From CAYVVT01 sp964454335 (GTDB lineage Bacteria > Fidelibacterota > UBA8477 > JABMPR01), in NCBI GenBank assembly GCA_964454335.1, contig CAYVVT010000014.1, forward strand, positions 1-64,000: a stretch of DNA of 64,000 nt, in the 5' to 3' direction. Within the stretch, counting starts at the first letter, position 1, and every line of letters begins with the position of its first letter. The translations under genes were made by a program, and so were the position numbers. The notes under the pieces are model-generated. The model had not been told where the DNA came from, searched no databases, and worked only from the letters and a program-made list of their open reading frames with translations. Positions 52,825-61,840 of this stretch are shown one piece after another.

Positions 52825-54849
52825 TCATCTTGGCAATGGTGCATGGACAGCTAACTCGGCAACAGAAGTGAAATGGGTGATCTTGCTGAACCAATGCTGC
52901 ACTCCTGCAGCACCACCCCGAATGCGGATCGCCTTGGTAGTCACGGGCTCAAAGGTGATCATGTGTCTTACAAAGTGCGGTTTATTGTAACGTTGTTCAC
53001 CAGGAGTAAAGGGGGGTGTGATTTCTAATCCCTTGGCCTCTCGCCACATTCCATTCTTATCCTGGTATTCCACGAGCAGGGACGTGAACCAACCACCATT
53101 CTCTTCTACTGCTCCTGTGTGAAGATCCATCACACCAATATACTGGGGATTCTCCCACCGGAAACCATAGTAGTCCTCTGTCTTAGTAGTGTCAGAGCCA
53201 ATGCTGTAAAAACTGGAGCCCTCTCCCCGGACTTTCCCATCCCGGATCACCTCGACATCATTCGCGTAAATGGAATGACCCACGGTAAGCCACATGGCAT
53301 CCCGTCTCTCTTGATCCGTATGTGTAATTGTTGCCAGAACAGCACTTGCACTGGGGGCAAGGTTTGGTCCATTGACGACGATAGTGAATTGCCGATCTAT
53401 ATGTTTTTCCCCCTGACCTACCTGGATGTTAACGGGAAAGATCCCCGCTGATGTGGGCACCCCTTCAAGTCTGCCGTTCTTAAACTGCAAGCCCTTCGGC
53501 AGGTCACCGGAAAGAAGGTTCCAGGTAAATGGAGCCTGACCACCGGAAACCTGAATGGTGTAATCCACGTTTTTCCCGACCTCTGTTCGGGGCATAGGTG
53601 CACTCGGGAATTCCAGGGGTGCGATAAAAACAGCGTCGGGATTGATGAGATAGAATACCTCTCCATTCTCAGTGAGCTTTCTACCACCGTGTAAAAGGAT
53701 GATCTCCTCGGCATGCGCAGCCATGCGACCTGCCATATCCTTGATGCTGGCGTCGGGCATATCATACCGCGATACATTAATATATCGATCATTGAAAGGC
53801 TCATCCCATTCCAGATCCGGAAAGGGCCGCAGCAGATCATCGGGTAAATCATCAGTCCCCAGGATAACACCTAGAAGGCCGCTCATGGTAGCGGCCTGAT
53901 TATCGGCATCAAAGCCCATGGCACAGGCAAGATCCAGGGTCTTTCGAAAGTCCCCTTTCCCGTATAGCAGCGCCAGGATCCCTGCAGCCCCGTTGAGATT
54001 TGCATTCCAGATGGTCTTTGTATCTGGGGATTCGTTATGGTAGAACTCATCTGACATTTCAGATCGAGCCGCTTGCCAGTTGTCCGGATATTTATGATGC
54101 AGGAACTTCATTTTTTCTACTGTTCCACCGAAGCGACTGCCTGCTGGCAGCGCTGCAGTCCCGATATCGATGAGGGTGGGAATGTCAGACTCAAAAAATG
54201 CAGCTGCATACATGGCACCATAATGGATGGTGGGTTCAATACCCCAGTCATCATTCGTGATCCTGGCCGCCCAGGCAGATTTGCCGGCAGCATATTTCAC
54301 CATCCCCGGAGAGGTCACCGCCCATACTTCGTTCACCAGTTGGGGATCGATCTGAAACCAGTGAGGATTAATGTCCTTGAACCCCGTTACCGGAGGTGTG
54401 TAACCATAATGCATTGCTGAGACGGCAGCACGGTTTGCCAGCCAGACCCGGCTGCGTACGTGGTGCAGCCAGCGCTGGGTCAGATCCCCATAGCTAGGCT
54501 CGGGACCTTTCTCGTCCATGGTAAGGAGATACATATACTCGATATCAGTATCATCATCTGAAAAAGCTCCGTCGACCTCTTTCATATACCCTTTTGGACC
54601 ACCCCGATAACCATAAGGAAAATCCTCAGGTCCTGGTTCATCTATATAGGCATTCTCATGGGGTAGACCATAGATGTTACCGATGATCTGGGCCAACCAG
54701 GAGGAATAGATCTTATCTGAAAGTTCTGCCTGAGAAATTTTTAACAATTCAGGGCTTTGACATGCACTCAACCCAAGCAATACCACCATGGGAATACTCA
54801 CCAGAACGAACAGTCTCACGAGTATTCCCATGTAGTTTTTTAGAGACAT
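52825..54849 (-). CDS. ADP-ribosylglycohydrolase-family lipoprotein with Ig-like and C-terminal binding domains
   Basis: A 674-residue lipoprotein. A signal ends in GLSAC (Cys at about residue 30). The ADP-ribosylglycohydrolase domain opens with DKIYSSWLAQIIGNIYG, has AFSDDDTDIEYMYLL near 95-109, the closest match to the metal motif, and ACAMGFDADNQAATMSGLLG near 310. A putative-Ig domain follows (QAPFTWNLLSGDLPKGLQF...GVPTSAGIF, about 430-490), then a beta-rich C-terminal domain. AGGA lies 5 bases before the ATG. This is the largest of the three paralogues, and the extra domains suggest binding to a polymer or surface ligand. Confidence 0.8.
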   Translation of the reverse strand: MSLKNYMGILVRLFVLVSIPMVVLLGLSACQSPELLKISQAELSDKIYSSWLAQIIGNIYGLPHENAYIDEPGPEDFPYGYRGGPKGYMKEVDGAFSDDDTDIEYMYLLTMDEKGPEPSYGDLTQRWLHHVRSRVWLANRAAVSAMHYGYTPPVTGFKDINPHWFQIDPQLVNEVWAVTSPGMVKYAAGKSAWAARITNDDWGIEPTIHYGAMYAAAFFESDIPTLIDIGTAALPAGSRFGGTVEKMKFLHHKYPDNWQAARSEMSDEFYHNESPDTKTIWNANLNGAAGILALLYGKGDFRKTLDLACAMGFDADNQAATMSGLLGVILGTDDLPDDLLRPFPDLEWDEPFNDRYINVSRYDMPDASIKDMAGRMAAHAEEIILLHGGRKLTENGEVFYLINPDAVFIAPLEFPSAPMPRTEVGKNVDYTIQVSGGQAPFTWNLLSGDLPKGLQFKNGRLEGVPTSAGIFPVNIQVGQGEKHIDRQFTIVVNGPNLAPSASAVLATITHTDQERRDAMWLTVGHSIYANDVEVIRDGKVRGEGSSFYSIGSDTTKTEDYYGFRWENPQYIGVMDLHTGAVEENGGWFTSLLVEYQDKNGMWREAKGLEITPPFTPGEQRYNKPHFVRHMITFEPVTTKAIRIRGGAAGVQHWFSKITHFTSVAELAVHAPLPR

Positions 54850-54862
54850 TAGATCCTAGCTT
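54849..54862 (-). promoter_or_regulatory. Conserved ribosome-binding leader
   Basis: AAGCTAGGATCTAA on the minus strand, which includes the AGGA ribosome site of the 54849 gene. The same 14 bases recur at 55947-55960 before ribokinase. Confidence 0.45.
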
Positions 54863-54929
54863 ATGCTTCCTTTACGAATGGCATCATCCATCAATGGAGC
54901 CCCACGGGTTCGCCGCGGTCATCCTCTAT

Positions 54930-55022
54930 GCGCGAAGGGCGACATCGCGCCGAAGCAGATGTCAAGACATTCCTCCCCGAGAAAACTCGGGGTTTCCTGT
55001 CCGCAAGCCTACGCAGTAGGCT
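54930..55022. repeat. Three successive hairpins between ribokinase and the next gene
   Basis: GCGCGA/TCGCGC at 54930-54950 (6-bp stem), CCCCGAG/CTCGGGG at 54975-54992 (7-bp stem, AAAA loop) and AGCCTAC/GTAGGCT at 55006-55022 (7-bp stem, GCA loop) lie within 93 bp. The last covers the ribokinase stop. None has a T-tract on the minus strand. The group may slow RNA decay or attenuate transcription between the two genes. Confidence 0.5.
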
Positions 55023-55941
55023 CGCGGAGGCGGATGAATGCCTGAAGTTGTTCAAGCGTCGGCATCGAGGGCTGGGCACCCAGCTTTGTGGCCGACAGGG
55101 CACCTGTCATGTTGGCAAATTGGACAGCTTCCTGAATAACCATGCCGCTAGCTAAGGCATAGGCCAAGGCACCATTGAAGGCATCCCCTGCAGCGGTAGT
55201 ATCCTGGGCTGTGATGGTCTTCGACGGTATCATCGTCGCAAGATCCTCTGATAACAGAAAAGCCCCCTGTGAACCCATGGTAACAATGACGGTTTCTACA
55301 CCCCGCTCCTGAAGAACGCGTGCAGCCTGTTCCGCTGAAGCTGCATCTGTTACCGTGTGCCCGGTGAGGAGTTGAAGCTCCGTTTCATTAGGCGTGATAA
55401 TAGAGATCGATCTTAACAGTTCATCACTCAGGTCCGCAGCGGGAGCAGGATTCAAAATCACAGTTACATTGTTCTGGTCCGCGATTTCCGCCGCAGCCTG
55501 CACCGTCTCCAGGGGGATCTCCAGCTGCATGAGCAGGACCTTCGATGCGGCGATCTGATCCCCAGCTTTTCCGACATCGGTGGGAGCTAGGTGGTTATTT
55601 GCACTCGAAGCAACAGCGATGCAATTTTCTCCGTTGTCATCAACGAAAATGAGTGCGACGCCTGATGGATTGACCGGATCTACACTGACGTGTTCGACGT
55701 CAATTCCATCTTTGCGAAAATTCTCAATTGCTTCACTGCCAAAAATATCTGTACCCACTCGAGCTACGAATGTGACCTCTCCCCCCAGCCGGGCAGCGGC
55801 CACGGCCTGATTAGCACCTTTACCGCCGGCGGCCTTTATGAAATCCCCACCCAACAAGGTTTCACCGGGCTTGGGGAGGCGTTGCATTTTGATTACCATG
55901 TCAGTGTTGGAGCTACCAATGACGACAATAGGTTCACTCAT
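55009..55941 (-). CDS. rbsK: Ribokinase
   Basis: A 310-residue PfkB-family sugar kinase. VVIGSSNTDMVIKMQRLPKPGETLLGG opens the protein, GGKGANQAVAAARLGG follows near 39-54, and the catalytic signature DTTAAGDAFNGALA is near 245. These residues match ribokinase, which makes ribose-5-phosphate from ribose and ATP in the cytosol. Neighbours are a permease upstream and ADP-ribosylglycohydrolase-family and nucleoside-hydrolase lipoproteins downstream, which fits a ribose-recovery pathway. The 14-base leader AAGCTAGGATCTAA holds its ribosome site, 5 bases before the start. Confidence 0.9.
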   Translation of the reverse strand: MSEPIVVIGSSNTDMVIKMQRLPKPGETLLGGDFIKAAGGKGANQAVAAARLGGEVTFVARVGTDIFGSEAIENFRKDGIDVEHVSVDPVNPSGVALIFVDDNGENCIAVASSANNHLAPTDVGKAGDQIAASKVLLMQLEIPLETVQAAAEIADQNNVTVILNPAPAADLSDELLRSISIITPNETELQLLTGHTVTDAASAEQAARVLQERGVETVIVTMGSQGAFLLSEDLATMIPSKTITAQDTTAAGDAFNGALAYALASGMVIQEAVQFANMTGALSATKLGAQPSMPTLEQLQAFIRLREPTA

Positions 55942-55946
55942 TTTAC

Positions 55947-55960
55947 TTAGATCCTAGCTT
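55947..55960 (-). promoter_or_regulatory. Conserved ribosome-binding leader
   Basis: AAGCTAGGATCTAA on the minus strand before ribokinase, identical to 54849-54862. Confidence 0.45.
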
Positions 55961-55974
55961 CGGTTATGGATATG

Positions 55975-56976
55975 TCAGGCAATGCGTGCGTAGATGATCA
56001 TTGCCAAGCCGATCAAATAGAACGCGAACATTGCGGCAAGCAATTTACCCGTGCCGGCGGGCGCCTCTTTGAACTCTTTCCATATAAACACACCCCAGAA
56101 TGCTCCAACGAGCGTCGCCCCTTGACCCAGGCCATAAGAGATGGCAAATCCTGCAGCCCCGGCGGTGATGATGGAGAAAGCCATGCCCACGCCCCAGATG
56201 CCACCCCCCAGAATACCGATGGCATGCAGCTGTGGTGTACCCTGACTGAAGTAATCGCTATACTTAAGGGGTTCACCCGTCAACGGCTTTTTCATGAAGA
56301 TGGTATTCCAGATGAAGTTGGAAAGCAGAACACCCACTGAAAAGACCACCAGGGCCGTGTAGGGGCTCAATTTCCCCGGTGCCAGATTGATGAAATCCGC
56401 GGACATGGATGCAGCGACAAATCGGTAAAAGAAACCCATGATGATACCGGCTGCGATGGAAAGGACAATCCCCTGTTTGGTTGCCTTTTTTGCCCCGGGA
56501 AGTTTGCTATAAGCCCATGCATCCAAAAGAATTGCCAGCACTACGAATGCAACACCGATGAAGAGGATCAGTGCATCACCTACCGGTGTCGCGACATAGT
56601 TCGTAACAACACCAATTACCAGAGCCAGACCTACTCCCACTGGAAAGGCCACAGCCATTCCGGCGATATCAATGGCCGCAACCAGCAGGATGTTGGACAG
56701 GTTGAAGATGATCCCGCCCAGAAGCGCCAAACCAAGAGATTTGCCTGACGCCTGGCCGAGATCTGCAAAAAAGCTGCGTCCAGCGTCACCAATGCTACCC
56801 ATGGTGAAGGCCAGCACCAGCGAAAGCAGCAACACGCCTATGGCATAATCCCAATAGTAGAGCTGAAATGCCCACTTCTTACTGGCCAGTTTTTGTGTAT
56901 TGGCCCATGACCCCCAGCATAACATGGTGACAAAAAGCATCACGACGGCAAGGGTATACGATTCAACAACAAACAT
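55975..56976 (-). CDS. DMT-superfamily sugar or ureide permease
   Basis: A 333-residue membrane protein with ten hydrophobic helices, beginning VVMLFVTMLCWGSWANTQKL and with paired half-repeats (ILLVAAIDIAGMAVAFPVGVGLALVIGVV; SIITAGAAGFAISYGLGQGATLVGAFWGVF). The length and the conserved WGSWANTQK opening point to the drug/metabolite transporter superfamily, near the GRP glucose/ribose uptake and ureide permease groups. AGAGGA lies 7 bases before the ATG. Between an ADP-ribosylglycohydrolase lipoprotein and ribokinase, uptake of ribose or a nucleoside is the best guess. Confidence 0.75.
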   Translation of the reverse strand: MFVVESYTLAVVMLFVTMLCWGSWANTQKLASKKWAFQLYYWDYAIGVLLLSLVLAFTMGSIGDAGRSFFADLGQASGKSLGLALLGGIIFNLSNILLVAAIDIAGMAVAFPVGVGLALVIGVVTNYVATPVGDALILFIGVAFVVLAILLDAWAYSKLPGAKKATKQGIVLSIAAGIIMGFFYRFVAASMSADFINLAPGKLSPYTALVVFSVGVLLSNFIWNTIFMKKPLTGEPLKYSDYFSQGTPQLHAIGILGGGIWGVGMAFSIITAGAAGFAISYGLGQGATLVGAFWGVFIWKEFKEAPAGTGKLLAAMFAFYLIGLAMIIYARIA

Positions 56977-57010
56977 AGAAATGTCCTCTCATATTTGGTT
57001 ACATGATGTT

Positions 57011-58645
57011 CTAGTTCTGTTCAGCATCCTGGGTATACACAATGGCCCGGGAGACCATTGTGGCACTACCTGTCGCCGCTTCATTCTTTTCATCACTGAT
57101 GACCAGGCGTATGTGGTGCTCATCCTCTTCGAGCCCCATAACGTGGAATAGATGGGTGGAGTTCAACCAGCCTGAGCCAGCACCGTGGCCATCAACAAAG
57201 TAATAGTTGTCTATCTGCCGGGCAAACACATCATCAACATAAACATCAGCCTTGCCCCCATACTGGTCCCAATGACCCATGAGCAACGCTCCCGTCCCCG
57301 TGAATGTGAAGGTGAACTCCGAGCCCGGCTGTTCACTGTACATAAGCTCTTCAGAACCGCCCCAGGGATCTTTGATCTCCTTCAGCTTCCAGTCTCCGTT
57401 CCAGGTCCACCCTTCTTCTTCAAAGATCGTACTGCGATAAGCGGCTTTGATACCGGGGAAGGATTGCTCCAGGGGGGGTGCGAGGGGTTGCTGGGTCTTG
57501 ATGTAAAACATATCATTCTTCACACTACCACCATTCTTCAGTACGATCTCCTCGGCATAATGGAGCGTCCTCTCGACAACTGAATTAAACGAATAATCCG
57601 TGTAAATGAATTTCTTGTCGGCAATTTCAGGAATGTGCTGTTTGAGCTCCGCAGGGATCTTATCATAACCCAGGATGATCCCCAATACACCGGCGGCATT
57701 CGATGGATTGCAATCTGAATCCTGACCGCAGCGTGTACTATACTCCAGAGTCTTCATGAAATCACCTTCGCCGTACAAGAGACCAATGACGATGTATGCC
57801 CCATTGACCTTTGCATCGATGTTGAAATCATCGAGAGCTCCGCAGATATCGTCTTCACCCCAGCGGTCCTGAATGATCTGCCAAGTCGCCGTCCAGTCTT
57901 CCGGATTGGCCTTGTGTCCATCGATGACATCCTGAATGCACATGGCGTACTTGCTCTCTGCGGGGATCGACTGCAGAGCTTTCGCTATGATCGTGGGAAT
58001 GTCATTTTCGAAATAGGATTCAGCATATAGGGCGGCAACAAACATACCGCCATAAACGCCATCACCATAATTCATGACATGACCTACAACATCGCACATT
58101 TTGTTGGAATGTTGAGGCATCCCCGGATTCATGAAGCCGATATAATCCGCTTCGATCTGGAAGTCGATGTCATCAGCGTGCAGACTGTATTGGGGATTGC
58201 CGGCATCAGGCGGCATAATGCCATCCCAGAAATTTTTCCGGCCCTTTCGATTGGCATGGAAAAGCATATAGCCGGCATTGGCAAATTCCTCAGCATATTG
58301 AGCGCCAGTCGCATCGAGCCCATACTTGTCCATGGCCATCATAAAACTCATCTGAACATATAGGTCATCCTGGCTGATGGCTTCTTTCAGAGAAGCGGGA
58401 TCAAAGGGAATGTCATATTCGATTATTTCACCCTGACGGCTGAATTCCGTCCAACCACCATAGCTGACGCCGATCATTTTACCTGCCCAGCCACCTGCGA
58501 TCTTATCCCTGAGTACCGCGCGGGGGATCTGCTTTATATCTGACGCAGTCTCTTCAGTTGTGGAGCGAGGCTGGGAGCAGCTGTTCAACAAGAATAGCCC
58601 CAGGCATATCGTGGTAACGATGGTCAATAGGTTCTTATTCCTCAC
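57011..58645 (-). CDS. ADP-ribosylglycohydrolase-family lipoprotein
   Basis: A 544-residue lipoprotein starting at GTG (58645), which has GAGGAG 9 bases upstream. The signal LLTIVTTICLGLFLLNSC is followed by the ADP-ribosylglycohydrolase domain: DKIAGGWAGKMIGVSYGG, a QDDLYVQMSFMMAMD stretch near 95-110, and RCGQDSDCNPSNAAGVLGIILG near 310. About residues 400-544 form a beta-rich domain (FTFTGTGALLMGHWDQYGGKADVYVDDVF) like a carbohydrate-binding or sugar-decorating module. It is the first of the three paralogues in transcription order and is 34 bp before the permease gene. The natural substrate is not known. Confidence 0.82.
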   Translation of the reverse strand: MRNKNLLTIVTTICLGLFLLNSCSQPRSTTEETASDIKQIPRAVLRDKIAGGWAGKMIGVSYGGWTEFSRQGEIIEYDIPFDPASLKEAISQDDLYVQMSFMMAMDKYGLDATGAQYAEEFANAGYMLFHANRKGRKNFWDGIMPPDAGNPQYSLHADDIDFQIEADYIGFMNPGMPQHSNKMCDVVGHVMNYGDGVYGGMFVAALYAESYFENDIPTIIAKALQSIPAESKYAMCIQDVIDGHKANPEDWTATWQIIQDRWGEDDICGALDDFNIDAKVNGAYIVIGLLYGEGDFMKTLEYSTRCGQDSDCNPSNAAGVLGIILGYDKIPAELKQHIPEIADKKFIYTDYSFNSVVERTLHYAEEIVLKNGGSVKNDMFYIKTQQPLAPPLEQSFPGIKAAYRSTIFEEEGWTWNGDWKLKEIKDPWGGSEELMYSEQPGSEFTFTFTGTGALLMGHWDQYGGKADVYVDDVFARQIDNYYFVDGHGAGSGWLNSTHLFHVMGLEEDEHHIRLVISDEKNEAATGSATMVSRAIVYTQDAEQN

Positions 58646-58713
58646 TTGGGGGTACTCCTCACTTCAGGGTGCTTTCACTTCCTTCAAAGGACGGGCAGTT
58701 TGGTTGCGGGAGA

Positions 58714-59739
58714 CTAATTCATTCCAAGACCAATGGTGAACATGTGTACCAGACCCAGGCGTCCAAACGGAACCAGAGCATAATTTATGGCTGTTCCATA
58801 TTTGCCTGTGGCCAGGTTTACCCCTCCACCAAAGCTTAGAGCTTCTTCAGCATAACCATAGCGGTATCCAGCGCGGAGAACCGCTCGATCCCTGAAGCTG
58901 TACTCCAGACCCATGTTTAGTTTCTCTGGTCCATCGTTGGGATGTGATCCTTCGATGGAGATGCCAACAACATGAGGACTGCCTGCAGATTCCAGCAGGT
59001 TCATCGAGACTCCAATACGGAAGTCAATGGGCATGCGAATATCTACAGGTTCTGCCTGGATGGTTTCATCCCAGCCTGCCAGCTGTTGATCCCCACCAAG
59101 ATTCCGGGCCACCATCGCCAGACGTAACGAACGATATCCCGTTTCATAGGTGGTACCAAAATCGATTGAGACATTACTCATACTTAGATCAGCCACAGTT
59201 TCTTCGATGTACCGGATATTACCACCAAGCGCGAGTCTATCGGTCACCTGCCGAGCATATGATATACCAGCTGCGATATCGCCACCGGTATATGTTTCAC
59301 CAGTAATAACCGCCTCTGTCACAGTTGTACCGGATATCCCCCGGTTGATCGTAACTGGAATATCGCCGATGTCCAACGATGCCACGCTCAATGCAAATAC
59401 ACCCCTGCGACCAAAACCTTTTGCCAGTGATAGGGTCTGATATCCAATATCGGCAAACCAATTTACCTGCCCAAAAGAGACAGAGATGTTGGTTACATCG
59501 ACCAAAGCCGATGGATTGCCAAAGACAGCTCCGGCATCCCCCTTGGAGTTCGCAATGAAAGAGCCACCTAGAGCAGCATGTTTCGCATTAGCTGTAATTT
59601 TGAGGAATTGCCACCCAGACAACCCGACACGTTCAAGATCATATGGTTCGAGACCAGGTTGTGCATTCACACCCGTAAGCATAACCAAGCCAACCAATAA
59701 TGTATGACATGCAAGCTTGACGATTCTTTTAAACTGCAT
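58714..59739 (-). CDS. PorV-like outer membrane beta-barrel protein
   Basis: A 341-residue exported protein. The signal HTLLVGLVMLTGVNAQ is followed by a barrel of the PorV/PorQ-like (UPF0164) family. Its opening ANAKHAALGGSFIANSKGDAGAVFGNPSAL is diagnostic, and the C-terminus HMFTIGLGMN ends as a barrel strand. In type IX secretion, PorV carries cargo to the surface. It is encoded next to a secreted protein with a sorting tail (59798), so the pair is probably functional together. ATG at 59739 follows GGGAAG; a GTG two codons upstream is less likely. Confidence 0.85.
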   Translation of the reverse strand: MQFKRIVKLACHTLLVGLVMLTGVNAQPGLEPYDLERVGLSGWQFLKITANAKHAALGGSFIANSKGDAGAVFGNPSALVDVTNISVSFGQVNWFADIGYQTLSLAKGFGRRGVFALSVASLDIGDIPVTINRGISGTTVTEAVITGETYTGGDIAAGISYARQVTDRLALGGNIRYIEETVADLSMSNVSIDFGTTYETGYRSLRLAMVARNLGGDQQLAGWDETIQAEPVDIRMPIDFRIGVSMNLLESAGSPHVVGISIEGSHPNDGPEKLNMGLEYSFRDRAVLRAGYRYGYAEEALSFGGGVNLATGKYGTAINYALVPFGRLGLVHMFTIGLGMN

Positions 59740-59797
59740 ATCCACTTCCCTATAAATGTTTAAGTGTTTTATTGAAATGGTCGTTCATAACAGTTTT

Positions 59798-61768
59798 CTA
59801 CCTGATAATGGCGAATTTCCCAACGAAACTCTCCCCCTTTGATCCCTCGGCATGAGATTCAACATGATAAACGTAGAACCCGGGGCTGATATACAGGTAC
59901 CACTTATTCGTTTGATAATCGGCGTTCAGAATACTACCCCAGGATTCTGATCCACTGCCATCATCGTGCTCAATGGTCTGAACAAGGTCACCGGCGATGG
60001 TGTAGATCCTGATCGTACAAACTGATGGAACCCCTATGAATTCCATACGCAGGTCTTCATTGGAGCCGGTCAGACCGCTATGTTGGCGGAAGGGATTCGG
60101 GACAACATGAACACGTTCCCTTGGAAACTCCGTATTCGGTGATCGTATAGGGTATTCCGGATAGCGGTTTTCATTGACCAGTCCACTTTCATTACCATCG
60201 CTATCGTAACTGGTCACTCCGTAGTACAATCCTACACCGAATGGTTGCCCAGTATCCTGGTAAACAGCGTTTTCATCCTCAATGGTCAATTCATCAAGTG
60301 CAATATCACCGATTAACTCCCAGGGGCCGGTGGCAAAATAGGATGATCGATAAATTCTGTAGCCGGCCAGATCGTTGATCCCTAGATCAGGATCGGTATA
60401 TGTATCAGGAATTGGCGGCCAGGCGATCTCCATGCCCCCGACTATGGGAGTAAGGATCAGGGTATTCTCTTTATTGGTTGGTGTTGGAGGTGGGTCGACG
60501 GTCTCGTAGCCGTTGGCATATAGCTCACGAGCAGCTGCAACGTTTGCAAACAGTGAATCGCGTGAGGCGGTTGCCAGGAGATTAACATTGTCCACGCCAC
60601 CTTCCACGATGTTCGCACGATCCATCTCGCCAAGTACTTCAGCAAAGACCACTGTTTCCGACTCACCAGCAGCGATGCTTAGAGGTCCTACCGAGACGAT
60701 GTACTCTGGATTCCGCTCATATTTGTTGCCACCTTCACCACCTGCCGCTCTGGCCTCATCCCACGACATACGCGGTTGTTGATGGGTCATGGCCGTCTTG
60801 TATTCCTCTGGCTGACTTGTAGTTAGATATACAAATCTATCCTCGGCCGGCTCCTCCCAGGGAGAGGTACCCTGCCCCTGATTTGTGATGATGTTCATAT
60901 AAACGTTGGCATCTGCCGAATCCAATACCATCAACGCATAGTATGCGGGTGCAAGCAGTTCATGGTTCTGGGCTCCCGACTCATACAGATCATTCGGATC
61001 ACCAATATCCCCTGTTACAGGCCCCGGGCCATAGTTGAAGGTTACTTCAACTTCATCTTCCCAGCTGAAACTGCGATCATCATAGAAATAGAAAATGTTA
61101 TGCTCGTCACTCCAGTCGTATTTATCGTCATTATCTTCACCAGGCCCTTGATAAATACCTCTCATCGTATTCATGATACCGCGTCTTAAACCGAAATAAA
61201 CCTCGGTCAAGGGAGTAGAGCCTGTATTTGTAATAGTGAACTCGTGGATGACGAAATCATCATATTGGGGATAACTCCACACCATGGCCTTCTCTGCAAC
61301 ATCAACGTCCAAAGAAACAACGTGGTGAGCTCCCTCAACAATTTCCTCAGCTAACAAGCTGGGATCTTCCATGTTATAATTCTTCGTAAGAGAAGTGGTC
61401 ACTGTCGGATACACATACTGCTGGGCGGTTGCGAACCTGCTAGTGATTGTATACGCTTCGGCGTTGCCCTCCCGTTCGCCATAGATAGCATATCCACCGG
61501 TATCGAGGTAGGATGGTTTATCACTGTTATCTACACCGGATGAGTGACCGGGATAATCGAGTGTATAGAAAGGCCAGGGAATGTCAACCGGCCCAAGTGT
61601 ACCCGCGTTGTTGATCGTCACCCATACTTTAGCTCTGGTCATACTCTTTTTTACCCAATAGGCAGTCTGTCCGTAAAGACCCGACCCCATTCCGAAAAGC
61701 ACAAGTCCGACTACGAACGTTTTAAGCAATCCAAGTCGCTGCATGCGGCTGGTATTCCGTAAACTCAT
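59798..61768 (-). CDS. Large secreted protein with fibronectin-like domain and sorting tail
   Basis: A 656-residue exported protein. The signal LLKTFVVGLVLFGMGSGLYG is followed by a beta-rich body of unknown family. A fibronectin-type segment lies near 490-560 (LAGYRIYRSSYFATGPWELIGDI) and the C-terminal sorting domain begins VHVVPNPFRQHSG and ends VGKFAIIR. The likely place is the surface, exported with PorV help. ATG at 61768 is chosen because GAGGA lies 5-6 bases upstream; in-frame starts at 61780 and 61810 exist. It lies directly between the TonB receptor and the PorV-like gene. Substrate or ligand unknown. Confidence 0.75.
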   Translation of the reverse strand: MSLRNTSRMQRLGLLKTFVVGLVLFGMGSGLYGQTAYWVKKSMTRAKVWVTINNAGTLGPVDIPWPFYTLDYPGHSSGVDNSDKPSYLDTGGYAIYGEREGNAEAYTITSRFATAQQYVYPTVTTSLTKNYNMEDPSLLAEEIVEGAHHVVSLDVDVAEKAMVWSYPQYDDFVIHEFTITNTGSTPLTEVYFGLRRGIMNTMRGIYQGPGEDNDDKYDWSDEHNIFYFYDDRSFSWEDEVEVTFNYGPGPVTGDIGDPNDLYESGAQNHELLAPAYYALMVLDSADANVYMNIITNQGQGTSPWEEPAEDRFVYLTTSQPEEYKTAMTHQQPRMSWDEARAAGGEGGNKYERNPEYIVSVGPLSIAAGESETVVFAEVLGEMDRANIVEGGVDNVNLLATASRDSLFANVAAARELYANGYETVDPPPTPTNKENTLILTPIVGGMEIAWPPIPDTYTDPDLGINDLAGYRIYRSSYFATGPWELIGDIALDELTIEDENAVYQDTGQPFGVGLYYGVTSYDSDGNESGLVNENRYPEYPIRSPNTEFPRERVHVVPNPFRQHSGLTGSNEDLRMEFIGVPSVCTIRIYTIAGDLVQTIEHDDGSGSESWGSILNADYQTNKWYLYISPGFYVYHVESHAEGSKGESFVGKFAIIR

Positions 61769-61840
61769 ATTCTTCCTCATAATTTTATAAAAGCTGACTT
61801 TGGTTGACATTTTTACTAATCCCTGGTTGGATCATTCATT

